Shown here piece after piece: positions 13,048-23,425 of a stretch of 64,000 nucleotides of DNA (position 1 is its first letter; every line of letters begins with the position of its first letter). The DNA lies in the NCBI GenBank assembly GCA_944474755.1, contig OX104113.1, forward strand, positions 51,847,644 to 51,911,643. Reading direction: 5' to 3'. The position numbers and the translations under genes are program-made. The stretch comes from Limnoperna fortunei (taxonomy: Eukaryota; Mollusca; Bivalvia; Mytilida; Modiolidae). The notes beneath the pieces are model-generated. The model was not told the DNA's origin, did not search any database, and was given only the letters and a program-made list of their open reading frames with translations.

Positions 13048-13194
13048 TGTTTGTTTGTTTGAATGGTGTTTAACACCACTTTCAGCAATTTTTCAGCTTT
13101 ATTGTAGCATCTAGTATTTATTAGGCAAGGAAACCGGAGAAAACCCTGACCTTGGGTAGGGAAACTAGCCATCTTTGACAATTACGATTGAATT
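13048..13194 (-). mobile_element. SINE tail fragment (inside duplication copy 1)
   Basis: Reading on + gives TTTGTTTGTTTGAATGGTG, CACTTTCAGCAATTTTTCAG and a GAAACCGGAGAAAACCCTGAC block. This is the reverse complement of the 3' half of the SINE described at 26109 and 28151. The tRNA-like head is missing. The same truncated copy sits at 63011-63160, so it predates the duplication. Confidence 0.85.
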
Positions 13195-13940
13195 AACTTT
13201 TTAAAAATTAACTTCACCTAGCATAAAACAAACTACAAAACAGACTTGAAACTTGTATCTTGTACATGTATTATGCTCTGGGGGCATAAACCTTTTTTTT
13301 TTGTTTTTTTCCTGTTTTTTTTTTCTTAATGTTACTTCCAACTTATGCAAATGTTTGTTTTGAAGTTGTTATGTACATGTTTTTTCTGTAATTTTTATTC
13401 TCAGAATTTTTAATGATCTGACATGTTCCATAAGAGTGAAAAACATACATTTTTATGTGAATGTACATTTTAGCACTAATGTTTTATGTGCTCTATTTTA
13501 TATGCACCCATTGACTCTAAATCTTATACTATGCTCGCCTTTTATAAAGTACATTTGTAAACAAAGGGTTTCATTTGTTATGAATTCTTTTATTTTCTTG
13601 TTGATTTGTTAAGCTTCTTTTAAATGGTGCTACTGTTATTTCTGTTTTTAAATCACAAACTTAGGAAAACAACTTTCTTTTTGTATCCTAAATTTTTAAT
13701 TGCTTTTTCGTTTAACAGAAAATAAGACATTTAGTAAAGAATACATGGCTATTGTTAAATGAGAACAGATCTACAGTAATTTTGGAAAAAGGAAGACATA
13801 AATGCATGATATTTGCAAATATGTTGTTTAATAAAATAGCATTTTTATGTAATTGAATAGCTTGAATTGTACAATGTTGACAGGACAAAGTGTATACAAC
13901 TGGTTATCTGAAAAATAAAATAATTTTTTTTCATTTTCAT
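13195..13940. other. Gene-free flank inside the duplication
   Basis: No coding signal. The sequence is shared with 63160-63890 at high identity, including the T-runs. The open frame at 13828-14121 (minus) reads through the adjacent minisatellite. Confidence 0.6.
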
Positions 13941-13949
13941 TTTTTGTAC

Positions 13950-14372
13950 AAGGGAGAGTACTCTGACAAGCTGTAAAAAATTGGGAGAGGCAGAATAAAG
14001 GGATAGTACTCTGACAAACTGTAAAAAAAATTGGAAAAGAGGCAAGACAGGGGATAGAAAAAAGGGAGGATACTCTGGCAAGCTGTAAAAATGTGGGAAA
14101 GATGCAAGGATGAGGGTACAAAAAGGGAGAGTACTCGGATAAGCTGTAAAAAATTAGGAAAGGTGAAGGATAGGGGGTAGAAAATATTGAGGGTACTCTG
14201 ATAAGCTGTAAATAATTAGGAAAGTGGCAGGATAGGGTGGTAGAAAAAAGGGAGAATACTCTGACAAGCTGTAAAAAATTGGGAAAGATGCAGAATAAAG
14301 GTAGAAAAAAGGAAGAGCACTCTTACAAGCCAAATTGGGAAAGAGGCATAATAAAGGGTAGAAAAAAAAAGT
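13950..14372. repeat. Minisatellite, unit about 60 bp, roughly seven copies
   Basis: Each unit contains a variant of GAGAGTACTCTGACAAGCTG, then TAAAAAATTGGGAAAG, GGCA and AGGGTAGAAAAA. Unit starts are near 13954, 14005, 14068, 14127, 14190, 14253 and 14317. Units differ by point changes and small indels. A second array starts at 63894 in duplication copy 2 and is cut by the window end. Open frames on the minus strand here are repeat translations. Confidence 0.88.
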
Positions 14373-17300
14373 TGTCAATGAGTAGAAAACAACACTTTGA
14401 CTTTTGTTGTAGGCATTTAAGTCGGGTCTATTTTGTTGCTTAACTTGTGTTTTTTCGTAGTCCTAAGATGACAACAAAACCTTAGTCTTTATAATTTGTA
14501 ATCTGACAATTGCAACAAAAGTTATACAAATTTTACTTAGTTATTATTTTTGACTGCAGTTTTTCTTCCACTGTACTCTCCCTTAAAACAATTTTGTATT
14601 CACTTTTGTTAACATGGTCAGAACAAACATTAATTAAGTACTTTATTTGGAATTGACTTCTTATAAAAAAAACTGATCCTTGTATTTTTCTTAGCAGGTA
14701 ATTCGGATGGCATTTGACAAACATGACTTTAAATCTTCTAAAAATGGCAGAGAAACGCTAATAATGTGTGTATTGATAAAAGGGAGCGAACTCTTTTTTG
14801 TACTGTTTAAAAATTTTTGCCCATGTGTTCATATTATGTTGAGTTATGTTTTTGTTGGCTCAGTTGCAATTTTGTTCATTTTAATTCTATGTCATTTTAA
14901 TTGATTTTTATCTTAAATCTATTAACTTTCTCATTTCTACAAATTTGGAGGACAAGATCAAACTCAGGGAAACTCATATTGTACTTTTCATCTTTTGACG
15001 CAATATGGAATCATTGTTTAGTTGTTCACAGCTTTTTTGTCTGTAGGATGTTTCAGTATGTACAGATTATAAGGTTTTTTATAAGCACTTTCATAGTTAC
15101 AAAATTACTTTCATCATCGATCTAAAATTTCATCTTTCAGCACTTATTTACCTGTAGTTAAAATTAAACAAACTTGAAAATATTATGATCTCTATAAGGA
15201 TTATTTTACTATTAAGTTTTCAATGTCAAATATATTTTGCGTTTTGAGTACAAAACTTTATGCTTTGACGAATAAAGGGATTTACTGCCAGAACTATTAG
15301 AACACTGCCTTATGAGGAACATACTGATTTTTATAGCATGGTTCCTTCCTTTTATCACTGCATTTAAGAAAATCTAGCAAAGCACAGGAAAAAATAAACA
15401 TGTGATTTTTTAATTAATTTTTGTAACTTTTAAACTGTGTACACAAATGTAAAGAATATGTATCTATCTTGAAGGGGTGGCAGTTAGAAAAATTTCAGAC
15501 CTTTTTGCAAGAAATATATATGCACTTGCAGGTCATGTGACAATTTAAATTTGTTCAATTAGGTTCTCTTCAGAAAATATTTTCGGAAAACTTAAGAAGG
15601 CTTACCATTTCTCTTCCATGACAATTTGTTTCCAAGACGACAGATTTGTGCATATGTTAGCTTAAGGTATTTTACATGAAGGTTGTAGTTTTTTTAATAC
15701 GCTTTTCAGAGTTTTAAGCATTTTGTTGATGTTTTTTTTTATCTTAAAGAACATGTGATCATACATAGTTATAATAAATATTTTCAGTGAAAAATACAGA
15801 GGTCAGAAACAAGCTTACAGTTTTTATGTCATGCATTATAATTAGTACATTTTTTTTAAATTAATTGTTTTTATTAAATTTTTGCAGGTTAAAGTGTTCT
15901 TATTGATGTGTTAGTTAAATCATGAATGCATTTGATGGATGAGTAGTTGTGAACGAGTGAAAAATTCCACCGGAAAAATGCAAAAATTTCCACCGTTGAA
16001 TCAGTGCAAATTTGTTGTTTATTTGTGAGTTTCCAAGGTATCTTTAAACTATTGTGATTGTGATTGCTAACTTAGAAAATGTCGGTAGCTTTTTTACTTT
16101 TTAAATGTCGATTTTTACTAAAGGGAGACAATAACAAAATCATTGTGGCCTGAACCAAAAGATAAATATGTCCGAACACATTGTAATTGTGTGAGAGTGA
16201 GAAGACGAGAGATTAGACCATCATTTCATGTTTCGTTTTCATCCAAACTGGAGCATACATCTGGGTTATTCTTGTTTTTGAGAAATCAGTAAATATGGCA
16301 TAACAACAAGCAACTTGAACAATTTTATTAAGCAAAACGTTGCAAATATTAATGCAATTTTTTTGTTAAATACTGTGTGCTTGGTTCAATCTTTTTTTGT
16401 GTGTTAGAAGTACAAACATGATTTTCGTGAATTTTCAAATACTGGAAATAGTTTTCTTTAGTGAAGAACTGCAGATTGAATGTTTTTGACTAATTTTTTA
16501 TTTCTTCATCAGGATTTACATGTCAGTCATTGGTTACATGCAAGTCACATGGTCTAATCTCTTGTCGTTATATGATTTTGTTTCAAGGTTATTATACATG
16601 TCAACTTTGATCTTTTAACTTGATGCAGGCAGCTGTTCACAAGAAAACAGACTAAACATTACCCTTTCTAATAATAGATTAACATTTTAACCACACTATG
16701 CTTATGTTGGTAGGCAGTGTGTTCAATCCTTTTTACAAAATACTGTTTGAATGTGGAAAGCTTGCAATTTTAAAGTGTTTTTCACTGCACTTCTATATGA
16801 ATCTGGTACAATTGTATGATGAACATAGTAAAATACATCTGTATTTTATTATTTAATATAATAAAAAATAATCATGACATGACTTTTTAATATGTTTTGT
16901 ATTGGTGTTGTCATTTTACCTGATCTTTTTATGAAGTATTTCTGTGCACTACTGGAAGGTTGTTACTTATAATAAGTGCTCCACAGCATAGAGTTCTAAT
17001 CATCTTTCATCATTGTCAGTGCTTTGGCAAATTCCTTTGTCAGAATTATATAAAAGTTTAGGAAGCTTCTGCTTAATGGTAGACCAAGTGTTTTTTAAGA
17101 TAAATCCTTTTCCAGAATTTTTGTAGGAGTTATAGCTCGTAAAAACTTGGAATGTTGGCTAAATGGTGGTGTCAGTGCTATAGGAGTTCCAGTGTCCAAG
17201 TGTAAATATGGAGCAGTTGTGTTTTAAGCTTTAATGATTTCAGTCGGTTTTGATTTTGATGAAATTTGTCCCAACAAATCTGCTGCTCAATTAAAGCTCA

Positions 17301-17696
17301 GATGTGCATGATAAGTCATGTGAGTAAACATGTAGGATTTATGTTATAACATTGGGATTGAGAAAAATACACGTTTGCAATAGCAAGGTACATTGAACAC
17401 TTCGATTTTGTTCAGGCTAGCTAATTAATAGGTGGAGGAATGGTTTTCTTTTGTGATCCATAATGCCTTTTTCATTTTCTTTGATATATAATTTGAGACT
17501 TGATGACCGTGATTCCTGATAAACATAGCCTTTAAAAAAAGTTCTGTTTTATGTGATATGCAGTTTCTGTAATTTGCTTAAACCATGACCAAACGCCATA
17601 CACCTGAATATTTGCTATTAATCAATCTGCAAAATTTCTATCTAACCGGATTGCGAAATTGACTTCAACCTTCATCGACAAAGATTGTCAGTTTTC
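14373..17696. other. Gene-free stretch with one weak TIR-like pair
   Basis: No coding signal. A possible MITE lies at about 16125-16590: GAGAGATTAGACCAT near 16206 faces ATGGTCTAATCTC near 16549, and outside them AACAAAATCAT near 16131 faces ATGATTTTGTTT near 16571. No target duplication was confirmed. Confidence 0.4.
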
Positions 17697-17704
17697 TTCA
17701 AATT

Positions 17705-18208
17705 TGCGGGATCCGGGTGGCTAAAAGAATAGACCGCAGTCGCGCTAGCTTGTCGTAAAAGGCGACTAAATAGCGCCCAGTACCCTGACCGGCGTGTCAG
17801 GTCGGTCTGCCTAAAGACCGACTGGGATGTGTGCCCCAGGTGGTTGAATGGGGTACCCCTGGCAAGCTGGGGTTGTCGGGCTATAATACGGAAAACCTTA
17901 CCGCAAACCATATTAGTGCACCGTGTTGGGAAAAATGCCACGTTCCTCGCACGTTAAAGAACGCTGCTGTAGTATTCGATATGAGTAGGGATTTCGATCC
18001 CGCTACAGGAGGCTAAATTGCCCGACCCTATCCATCCTACCATTTGCCAGAGGCAATCTAAAATCCGTTACCCCTATTTTTCCTTGTGTCCCATCCCATT
18101 TTCATTCATCATCATTTCATGTTCATTGTATCATCCATTTCATGTTCATCGCCTGAATATAGCTGAAATATTGCTGCTCGGGCGTTAAACACCATCAATC
18201 AATCGACA
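17705..18208 (+). mobile_element. 504-bp GC-rich short interspersed element with 8-bp target duplication
   Basis: A block much richer in G+C than its surroundings runs from TGCGGGATCCGGGTGGCTAA to a tail CACCATCAATCAATCGACA. It is flanked by TTCAAATT on both sides (17697-17704 and 18209-18216). GATTTCGATCCCG near 17990 resembles a tRNA B box, and GCGTTAAACACCATC near the end resembles the SINE 3' end seen elsewhere in the window. The simple-repeat tail and target duplication suggest retroposition. The open frames at 17672-17941 (minus) and 17831-18016 (+) reflect the base composition. The element family name is not known to me. Confidence 0.78.
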
Positions 18209-18216
18209 TTCAAATT

Positions 18217-19759
18217 GGCGGTGGTGGCGAATTTCAACGTGTGCCTGATAAAAATTCGACGCCATGATATAGATGAAAAATGATTGAATGGCGTCGAATC
18301 CCATTTTAAACCAACAAAAACATTTCATCATAATATGTTTTGGTGAAAATAAAGCGTTTTGCCGGTATCAAAGGTAGGTGGTAGTTAATTCGTGTAATTT
18401 TTTGTCTGCAACTGTGTAGTCTTCAAATGCATGTAAACTGTTTACATTTTCATCTTAAACAAATACCTTCTTGAAATACATAAGATTAAAGAATGTATAA
18501 TTTTTAAGGTGCTGTCGTGCCCATTCGTCTAGCCAATATATAATGTTAGTGAAATCCTACTTGGCCATAAAAGGATATAAATTATATAACATCCTTGATT
18601 AGCTCAAGGTATTAAAAAACCAGCGTAGATGCAATAGAGACCACAAATTAGAACTTGAACAATTCGTCCAATTAAAGCAACTCAAAAATATATGCGACGC
18701 AAATGTATTGCAGCAGGTACATGGGGACAACCTATTTTCAGACCGATTTTACACACTATCGTGTGTCGCGGTCTTTGTGTAAACGAAAATCATCAAGCAT
18801 ACATGTTATGTCCCCATTAAATGTACTAGAAAGGTTTATTATCTTCATAGTAACATTTAAATAAAACTACTGATTATTTCAAAGACATGACTGTGCTGGC
18901 TAAATTAAGGATGTTTATTGGGTTTTTTTTTATGTTTGTGGGCTAGTGCTTTGATGCAGGAACAAAATAGAATTTAAAAAAATCAAGATAGTCGATGAAC
19001 TTATTTTTAAGATATTTCACAAAAATCTAAATTCTTTGACACTGCATGCCTCCATTATGTATAAAAACATGCTACTAAATTTAAATGCCGTATAGCTTCA
19101 AATCTGTACGAGAAGATATCAGGACAAAACATGTAACCCAATATGGCCTGCAACCTGCAAAGTTTGTTTGTATGAATGGTGTTTAATGCCACTTTCAGCA
19201 ATTAGTCCAACCATTAATAATATTATGAAAATTTAATCAAAATCAAAGTCCTTCGTCCTGCACACCTTCATTATGTTTACAAACATGCTTCTAAATATAA
19301 ATTGTAATTCAAAAAGAGGAGAAAATAGCCAGACAAAACATGTATGATTATATGGCTTGCAACCTGCCAATTATTTGTAATTTTATGAAAATGAAATGGA
19401 ATGAAAATCAAAATACTTCAGCCTTGCAGGCCTCTATTTATGTGTACACATCCCAGAAAATATTAATGCTATTGACGTAAAAGTGTAGAGTTAGCCGTAC
19501 AGACGGAACCACGGACGGACAAGGGGGCCTAAAAAGAAAATAAGCTTTGAAATGAATAAATCCCAAGAATTTCGAAAATATGTTAAAATACTCTTAAACA
19601 ACCATCTTAAATAAGTAATTACCTGTTATGAGTCTATGCTCGCAATAATTTTTGTACATACGACACTGATAACATACCAGATATTTACTATCAATCGAAT
19701 TTTACCTTGATAAATTATAGGTCACATGTTTTTCAAGTACATCCCTAACAAACGACATA
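18217..19759. other. Intergenic stretch upstream of the PhnZ-like gene
   Basis: No coding signal. A 43-bp SINE tail fragment (minus) lies at 19161-19203. The sequence just before 19760 would carry the promoter and 5' UTR of the PhnZ-like gene; no clear TATA box was seen. Confidence 0.5.
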
Positions 19760-19903
19760 ATGAACATCGAAAATATAGTAAACGAGATTTTCTATTTATA
19801 CGAGAACTTTGGAGGATCCAATTACATTGGAGAAGATATAAGTAAAACGAACCATTCAATTCAATGTGCTGTTCTGGCTGAACAAGATGGCCAACCTACC
19901 GAG
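19760..19903 (+). CDS. phnZ: PhnZ-type HD-domain oxygenase, exon 1 (residues 1-48)
   Basis: PhnZ is a small HD-fold mixed-valence di-iron oxygenase. With PhnY it degrades 2-aminoethylphosphonate (2-AEP): PhnY hydroxylates 2-AEP, and PhnZ cleaves the C-P bond of the product, giving glycine and phosphate. The three exons here encode 194 residues; bacterial PhnZ is about 190. This exon has a clean ATG and a GAG/GTAAGT donor in phase 0. It carries Y22-I-G-E25 and H32, whose spacing (3 and 7) matches Y24, E27 and H34 of PhnZ; the Tyr/Glu pair forms the lid over the iron site and H34 binds metal. Introns show it is a nuclear animal gene. Substrate is inferred from the conserved residues; the related TmpB acts on a methylated analogue. 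Confidence 0.92.
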
Positions 19904-20604
19904 GTAAGTCTTTTACTTTTGAGCGTTCTTTTCAGACAGTGTTAATGATTTTTATTTTGATAACTATATTGGCATACCAGATATTCAAATCTCCATATTT
20001 AAAGTTAACAGTAAGGAGAGCAGTTATTATGATACATGTCTTGGTGTATAATAAAGTATTTTTAAGTATGAAGTATTTTATTCAACCAATCATCGGCATA
20101 TATAATCAAATTTGATACATACAATGTATAATATCAGGTAACTTTAACACACATTTTCTTTTATTTCTCTTTCGTACCTTTCATACTGATTGAGATGATT
20201 TCTTTTTTTCATACAATAAAATATATTGAAAAAGAATGAATCTCATATACGCACTACGGGGAATAACTCTGGGTAAAATGAGACTTGACAGACGATATCT
20301 AAAGTACAAGAGAAAAATGATATTAAATATAAATTATTTTAAATATTTAAACAATTATTAGTACAAAAGATGCTGCTCCAATGAGATTTAGGATAGTAAT
20401 CAAATGTTGCCACAAACTCACGACCTTATTACAAAATTGTAAAATGAACATAAAACGTATATATTATCCACCTCTATAATAAAACATTTTCTTTTAGAAA
20501 ACGAATCAAAATAATAATGATGGTATTCGCAGCCATTAAGGATTGATTGATTGATTATTTATTTATTCAACTATAACTTTAACGAGTAATATTTTGTTTT
20601 TCAG

Positions 20605-20830
20605 ATGATTCTGGGTGTATTTTTACATGATATAGGTCATCTTATTGGCGAATCTCAGAATCTAGAATGCATGGTGACTGACGGTATTAACTTTGGCACC
20701 CAAAACCACGACATCATTGGCGGAGAATATCTAAGAAAACTTGGTTTCCCGGAGAAGATTTGTAGTTTAGTCCAGGGACATGTTCAAGCAAAACGTTACC
20801 TGGTATGGAAATATCCAGAATATCATTCAC
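20605..20830 (+). CDS. phnZ: PhnZ-type HD-domain oxygenase, exon 2 (residues 49-123)
   Basis: Flanked by TTTTTCAG and GTAAGT; it starts in phase 0 and ends after one base of the next codon. It holds the core of the HD domain: H56-D57-I-G-H60 (PhnZ H58, D59, H62), N-H83-D-I-I-G (H80, with a five-residue insertion before it), and G-H107-V-Q-A-K111-R-Y (H104 and K108). The distances H32 to H56 (24) and H83 to H107 (24) equal those in PhnZ. W-K-Y-P-E-Y at the end precedes the conserved L-S-x-A-S of the next exon. The ATG at 20605 is an internal Met, not a start. Confidence 0.94.
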
Positions 20831-21077
20831 GTAAGTTATTGTAGGTCTTCCAAACAAACTTATTTCATTGTGGTTTCCTGATAAAGTTCATAAGTTATTC
20901 TTTTTTGGTATAATACTTTACATAATTTTTATTCGTACCCGAGTGAATTTATCATTTCATTCCACAACCTTACCACCCCTTTCACAAAAACAACACTTTC
21001 TACACAAAGCCTATGAAAAGTCAAAAGAGACTCGTTTGCTACACAATTTTTATCACAAACAAAACAGCGCATTGGTA

Positions 21078-21869
21078 CGGAAGCTTCTTTAGGACCACCA
21101 AAAATATTTGTTTAATTTGTGATCACGAATTTGATTCGTTATAACGAATTCCTGAATTCATGATCACGAATTTAAATTCTTCGTGAAAACTTCGTGATCA
21201 TGGAAAAAATTGTTTTAACGAATTTCGGAATTCTTGATCAAGTGTTTTTAATTTTTTTATAACGGTTCCGGAATTTGTGATAGCGGATTTCAATTTTTTT
21301 TTTTCACTCAAAAATATTCCTAGTCCGAGAATCCTCTGCCGTCCAACGCAGAATTTTTCGTGGGACGCAAAAACAAAAACAGCGTTGGACGGCAGAGGAT
21401 TCTCGGACTAAAATATTCCGCGATAATTACTTTCATTCGCGGGTTTTAGCACATCTAGAATGTTAGTGTATCCAGACAGTTCTATCGACCTTTTGCATGT
21501 TTTGACTGTCTCTTTTGTCATCAGAATCAGGTTATAAGAAATTAAAAAAATTCTTTGTCTGCAAAGTTAATTTTCGATTGTTTATAACGGTCATATATTT
21601 ACCACAGGTGTTTATATGTTTAAGACATTTTCACGGCTTGTGTGATGAAACAAGATATTTTAGTTATTATTTTGTCGCGTCGTAAATTTAAAATACTATT
21701 ACTACAAAAATAAAAAATCAGTGATTAAGAATCTGAAACCGTTATAACAAATTTAAAATCCGTAATAACGAATTATGGAATCCATAATTTCGTGATCAAG
21801 GTCGCGAAATCTGGAATTCGTGATAACGAATTATAAAAAAAAATGTTGTAGGTCCTGAAGAAACTTCCA
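21078..21869. mobile_element. 792-bp TA-flanked MITE in intron 2 of the PhnZ-like gene
   Basis: Left end CGGAAGCTTCTTTAGGACC; right end, reverse strand, TGGAAGTTTCTTCAGGACC. Both ends adjoin TA (21076-21077, 21870-21871). The interior is full of short palindromes around AATTCGTNATNACGAATT and GTGATCACGAA motifs on both strands, giving strong self-complementarity. No transposase frame. Consistent with a Tc1/mariner-type non-autonomous element. A second small foldback is nested inside (21321-21410). Confidence 0.8.
21321..21410. mobile_element. 90-bp foldback element with 29-bp perfect arms and 9-bp target duplication
   Basis: Arms 21321-21349 and 21382-21410 are perfect reverse complements (starting TAGTCCGAGAATCCTCTGCC) around a 32-nt loop. 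AAATATTCC occurs directly on both sides (21312-21320, 21411-21419). It sits inside the 792-bp MITE, so it arrived later. A 9-bp duplication is typical of Mutator-like elements, but the family is not established. Confidence 0.88.
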
Positions 21870-22002
21870 TACGAATGAAATGAAGTGTGATGTGATTGTG
21901 ATGTGATGATCATTGGAGATACACCTAGTTTTTTTTATTACTCTCCAGTTTGCAGGTATTGCGTACCTACATTCATAACATCAACGTTATTGCTATTTGC
22001 AG

Positions 22003-22217
22003 AACTGAGTAATGCAAGCAAAAATACACTGGTACACCAAGGAGGACCAATGTCTGACAGTGAAGCGGAGGACTTTGAGAAATCAGAACTGTGCAACATA
22101 ATTCTTAAAATGAGACAATGGGACGATCAAGGAAAAGATGTAAACGCAAATTGTCCGCCACTTCAGAAGTACAAGAGAATGTGCACAGAGTATTTACAAG
22201 ACACGGTTAAAATGTAA
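22003..22217 (+). CDS. phnZ: PhnZ-type HD-domain oxygenase, exon 3 (residues 124-194)
   Basis: Acceptor CTATTTGCAG; the two leading bases complete a Gln codon, and the frame then runs 70 codons to TAA at 22215. Features are L-S-N-A-S-K-N-T-L, the Q-G-G-P-M-S motif usual for this family, and R161-Q-W-D164-D, matching R158 and D161 of PhnZ. D161 is the last iron ligand, so the metal set is complete. The C-terminal helix region with P-P-L-Q-K-Y is also family-like. AATAAA at 22337-22342, about 120 nt after the stop, is a likely polyadenylation signal. Confidence 0.94.
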
Positions 22218-22342
22218 TGTTCAGGTTTTAAGTGTAATGGAAAATAATACAGAAATTAAAAGTGGACGAAACAAATTTTGTACAATAAGTTTCTGATAAG
22301 TTCTGAACTTGTTATCTGCTGTTCTGAGGACTTAGTAATAAA

Positions 22343-23134
22343 AGATATAGTATTTATTTACCTTCAATTGATTGTGGTCCACTAAGGGTCTGTTTTCAAT
22401 AATAATTTTATGTGAATCTTAAATAGGTAATTTATTATGATCGTTAAGACTGCACAACCCTCCCAATCAAATTTATTACTACATGTATAAACTTACTAGT
22501 TAAGCGGAATCTTGGACCAGTATAAAAAGTTCAACGGTCCCCGCAGTACACATGCGATATCCAGTCTTTAAATGTTTAGTTTTATATTCGATTTACCCGA
22601 TTTAGGGGTTTCAATCATATGTACCTAAAAGCGGCACTAAATTAAGAACTTTTAAAGAACGGACCTACAAACCTGTTTATCTAAAATATTTCTACACAAC
22701 GATGATGATTAAATACTCCAAATTTTTAGTTCCTTGTTCAACATTCGGAGGTTCAACATTAGATTTTTCAGTTCATTATTTGGCATTTACAGTTCTTAGT
22801 TAATCATTCTTAGTTTCTGGTTCAGTGTTCAAAATATGTAACAGTAAATATGTCAATATATAATTTAACAAAATTCCTTGTTTAATATTCAGTATGCCTA
22901 CTTCCTCGTTCCATATTCGCACTACTTTAGTTTAACTTTCTAGTTCAGCATTCTCAATTCCTAGTTCCTTCGCTTCCACATATGCCTACAAATATGTAGT
23001 TTAAGGTTACAACAATACGTATTTGTCTACTAAAGGAACAAAAAGGCAAATTATGCTACAGCGAAGAACAGGTATGTAGTATGCTATATTTTCTGATCGA
23101 CAACATACATGTATTTGTAAATTTTTGGGGGATA
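22343..23134. other. Gene-free stretch
   Basis: After the likely polyadenylation site there is no coding signal. Between about 22720 and 22990, variants of AGTTCCTTGTTC / AGTTCATTATTT recur (for example 22730, 22770, 22792, 22942, 22960), suggesting an old degenerate short tandem repeat. Confidence 0.4.
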
Positions 23135-23425
23135 GGTTTTTCAAGACAGTCGGAATTCCAATGGGTACACACCGTGCCTCACTCATTGCCGATTTGTTCC
23201 TGTAGTCTTATGAAACGGAATTTGTTCGACGTCTTATCAAAGACGAGAAGATAGCAGAAGCTAGGTCATTTAATTTTACATATAGATATATTGATGATGT
23301 TCTTTCAATAAACAACCTTCAATTTGCTGAGTGGCTTCCTTTAATATATCCTTCAGAATTAAAAACCACAGAAAAAACTTCATCTACCTCTTTTTTAAGA
23401 TTTACACCTCGAATATATCTCCTTT
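23135..23425 (+). pseudogene. Reverse-transcriptase fragment with YIDD motif (retroelement remnant)
   Basis: One frame reads T-V-G-I-P-M-G-T, then L-I-A-D-L-F-L, a TAG where Tyr is expected, S-Y-E-T-E-F, then F-N-F-T-Y-R-Y-I-D-D-V-L-S and I-Y-P-S-E-L. G-I-P-M-G-T and Y-I-D-D-V-L are reverse-transcriptase motifs; this wording is found in a RT type common in invertebrates, possibly Penelope-like. The in-frame stop and the loss of homology on both sides make it a dead fragment. Confidence 0.72.

Larger units (their letters stand above)
10915..14056 (+). repeat. Segmental duplication, copy 1 (partner 58636-64000)
   Basis: From the ACTGTTTCTG motif inside the SPRED last exon, through the 3' UTR and into the minisatellite, this segment matches 58636-64000 almost base for base, in the same orientation. 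The match is broken by the 896-bp MITE here (12106-13001) and by a 3.1-kb insertion in the other copy. The second copy runs off the window, so the true right end is unknown. Confidence 0.92.

Noticed and set aside
13828..14443. Four overlapping open frames on both strands, with repeated S-E-Y-S-P-F-F peptides
   Set aside because: They are translations of the 60-bp minisatellite; the peptide repeats mirror the DNA units.
17672..18016. Open frames on both strands in GC-rich DNA
   Set aside because: They lie in the 504-bp retroposed element, where stops are rare because of base composition.
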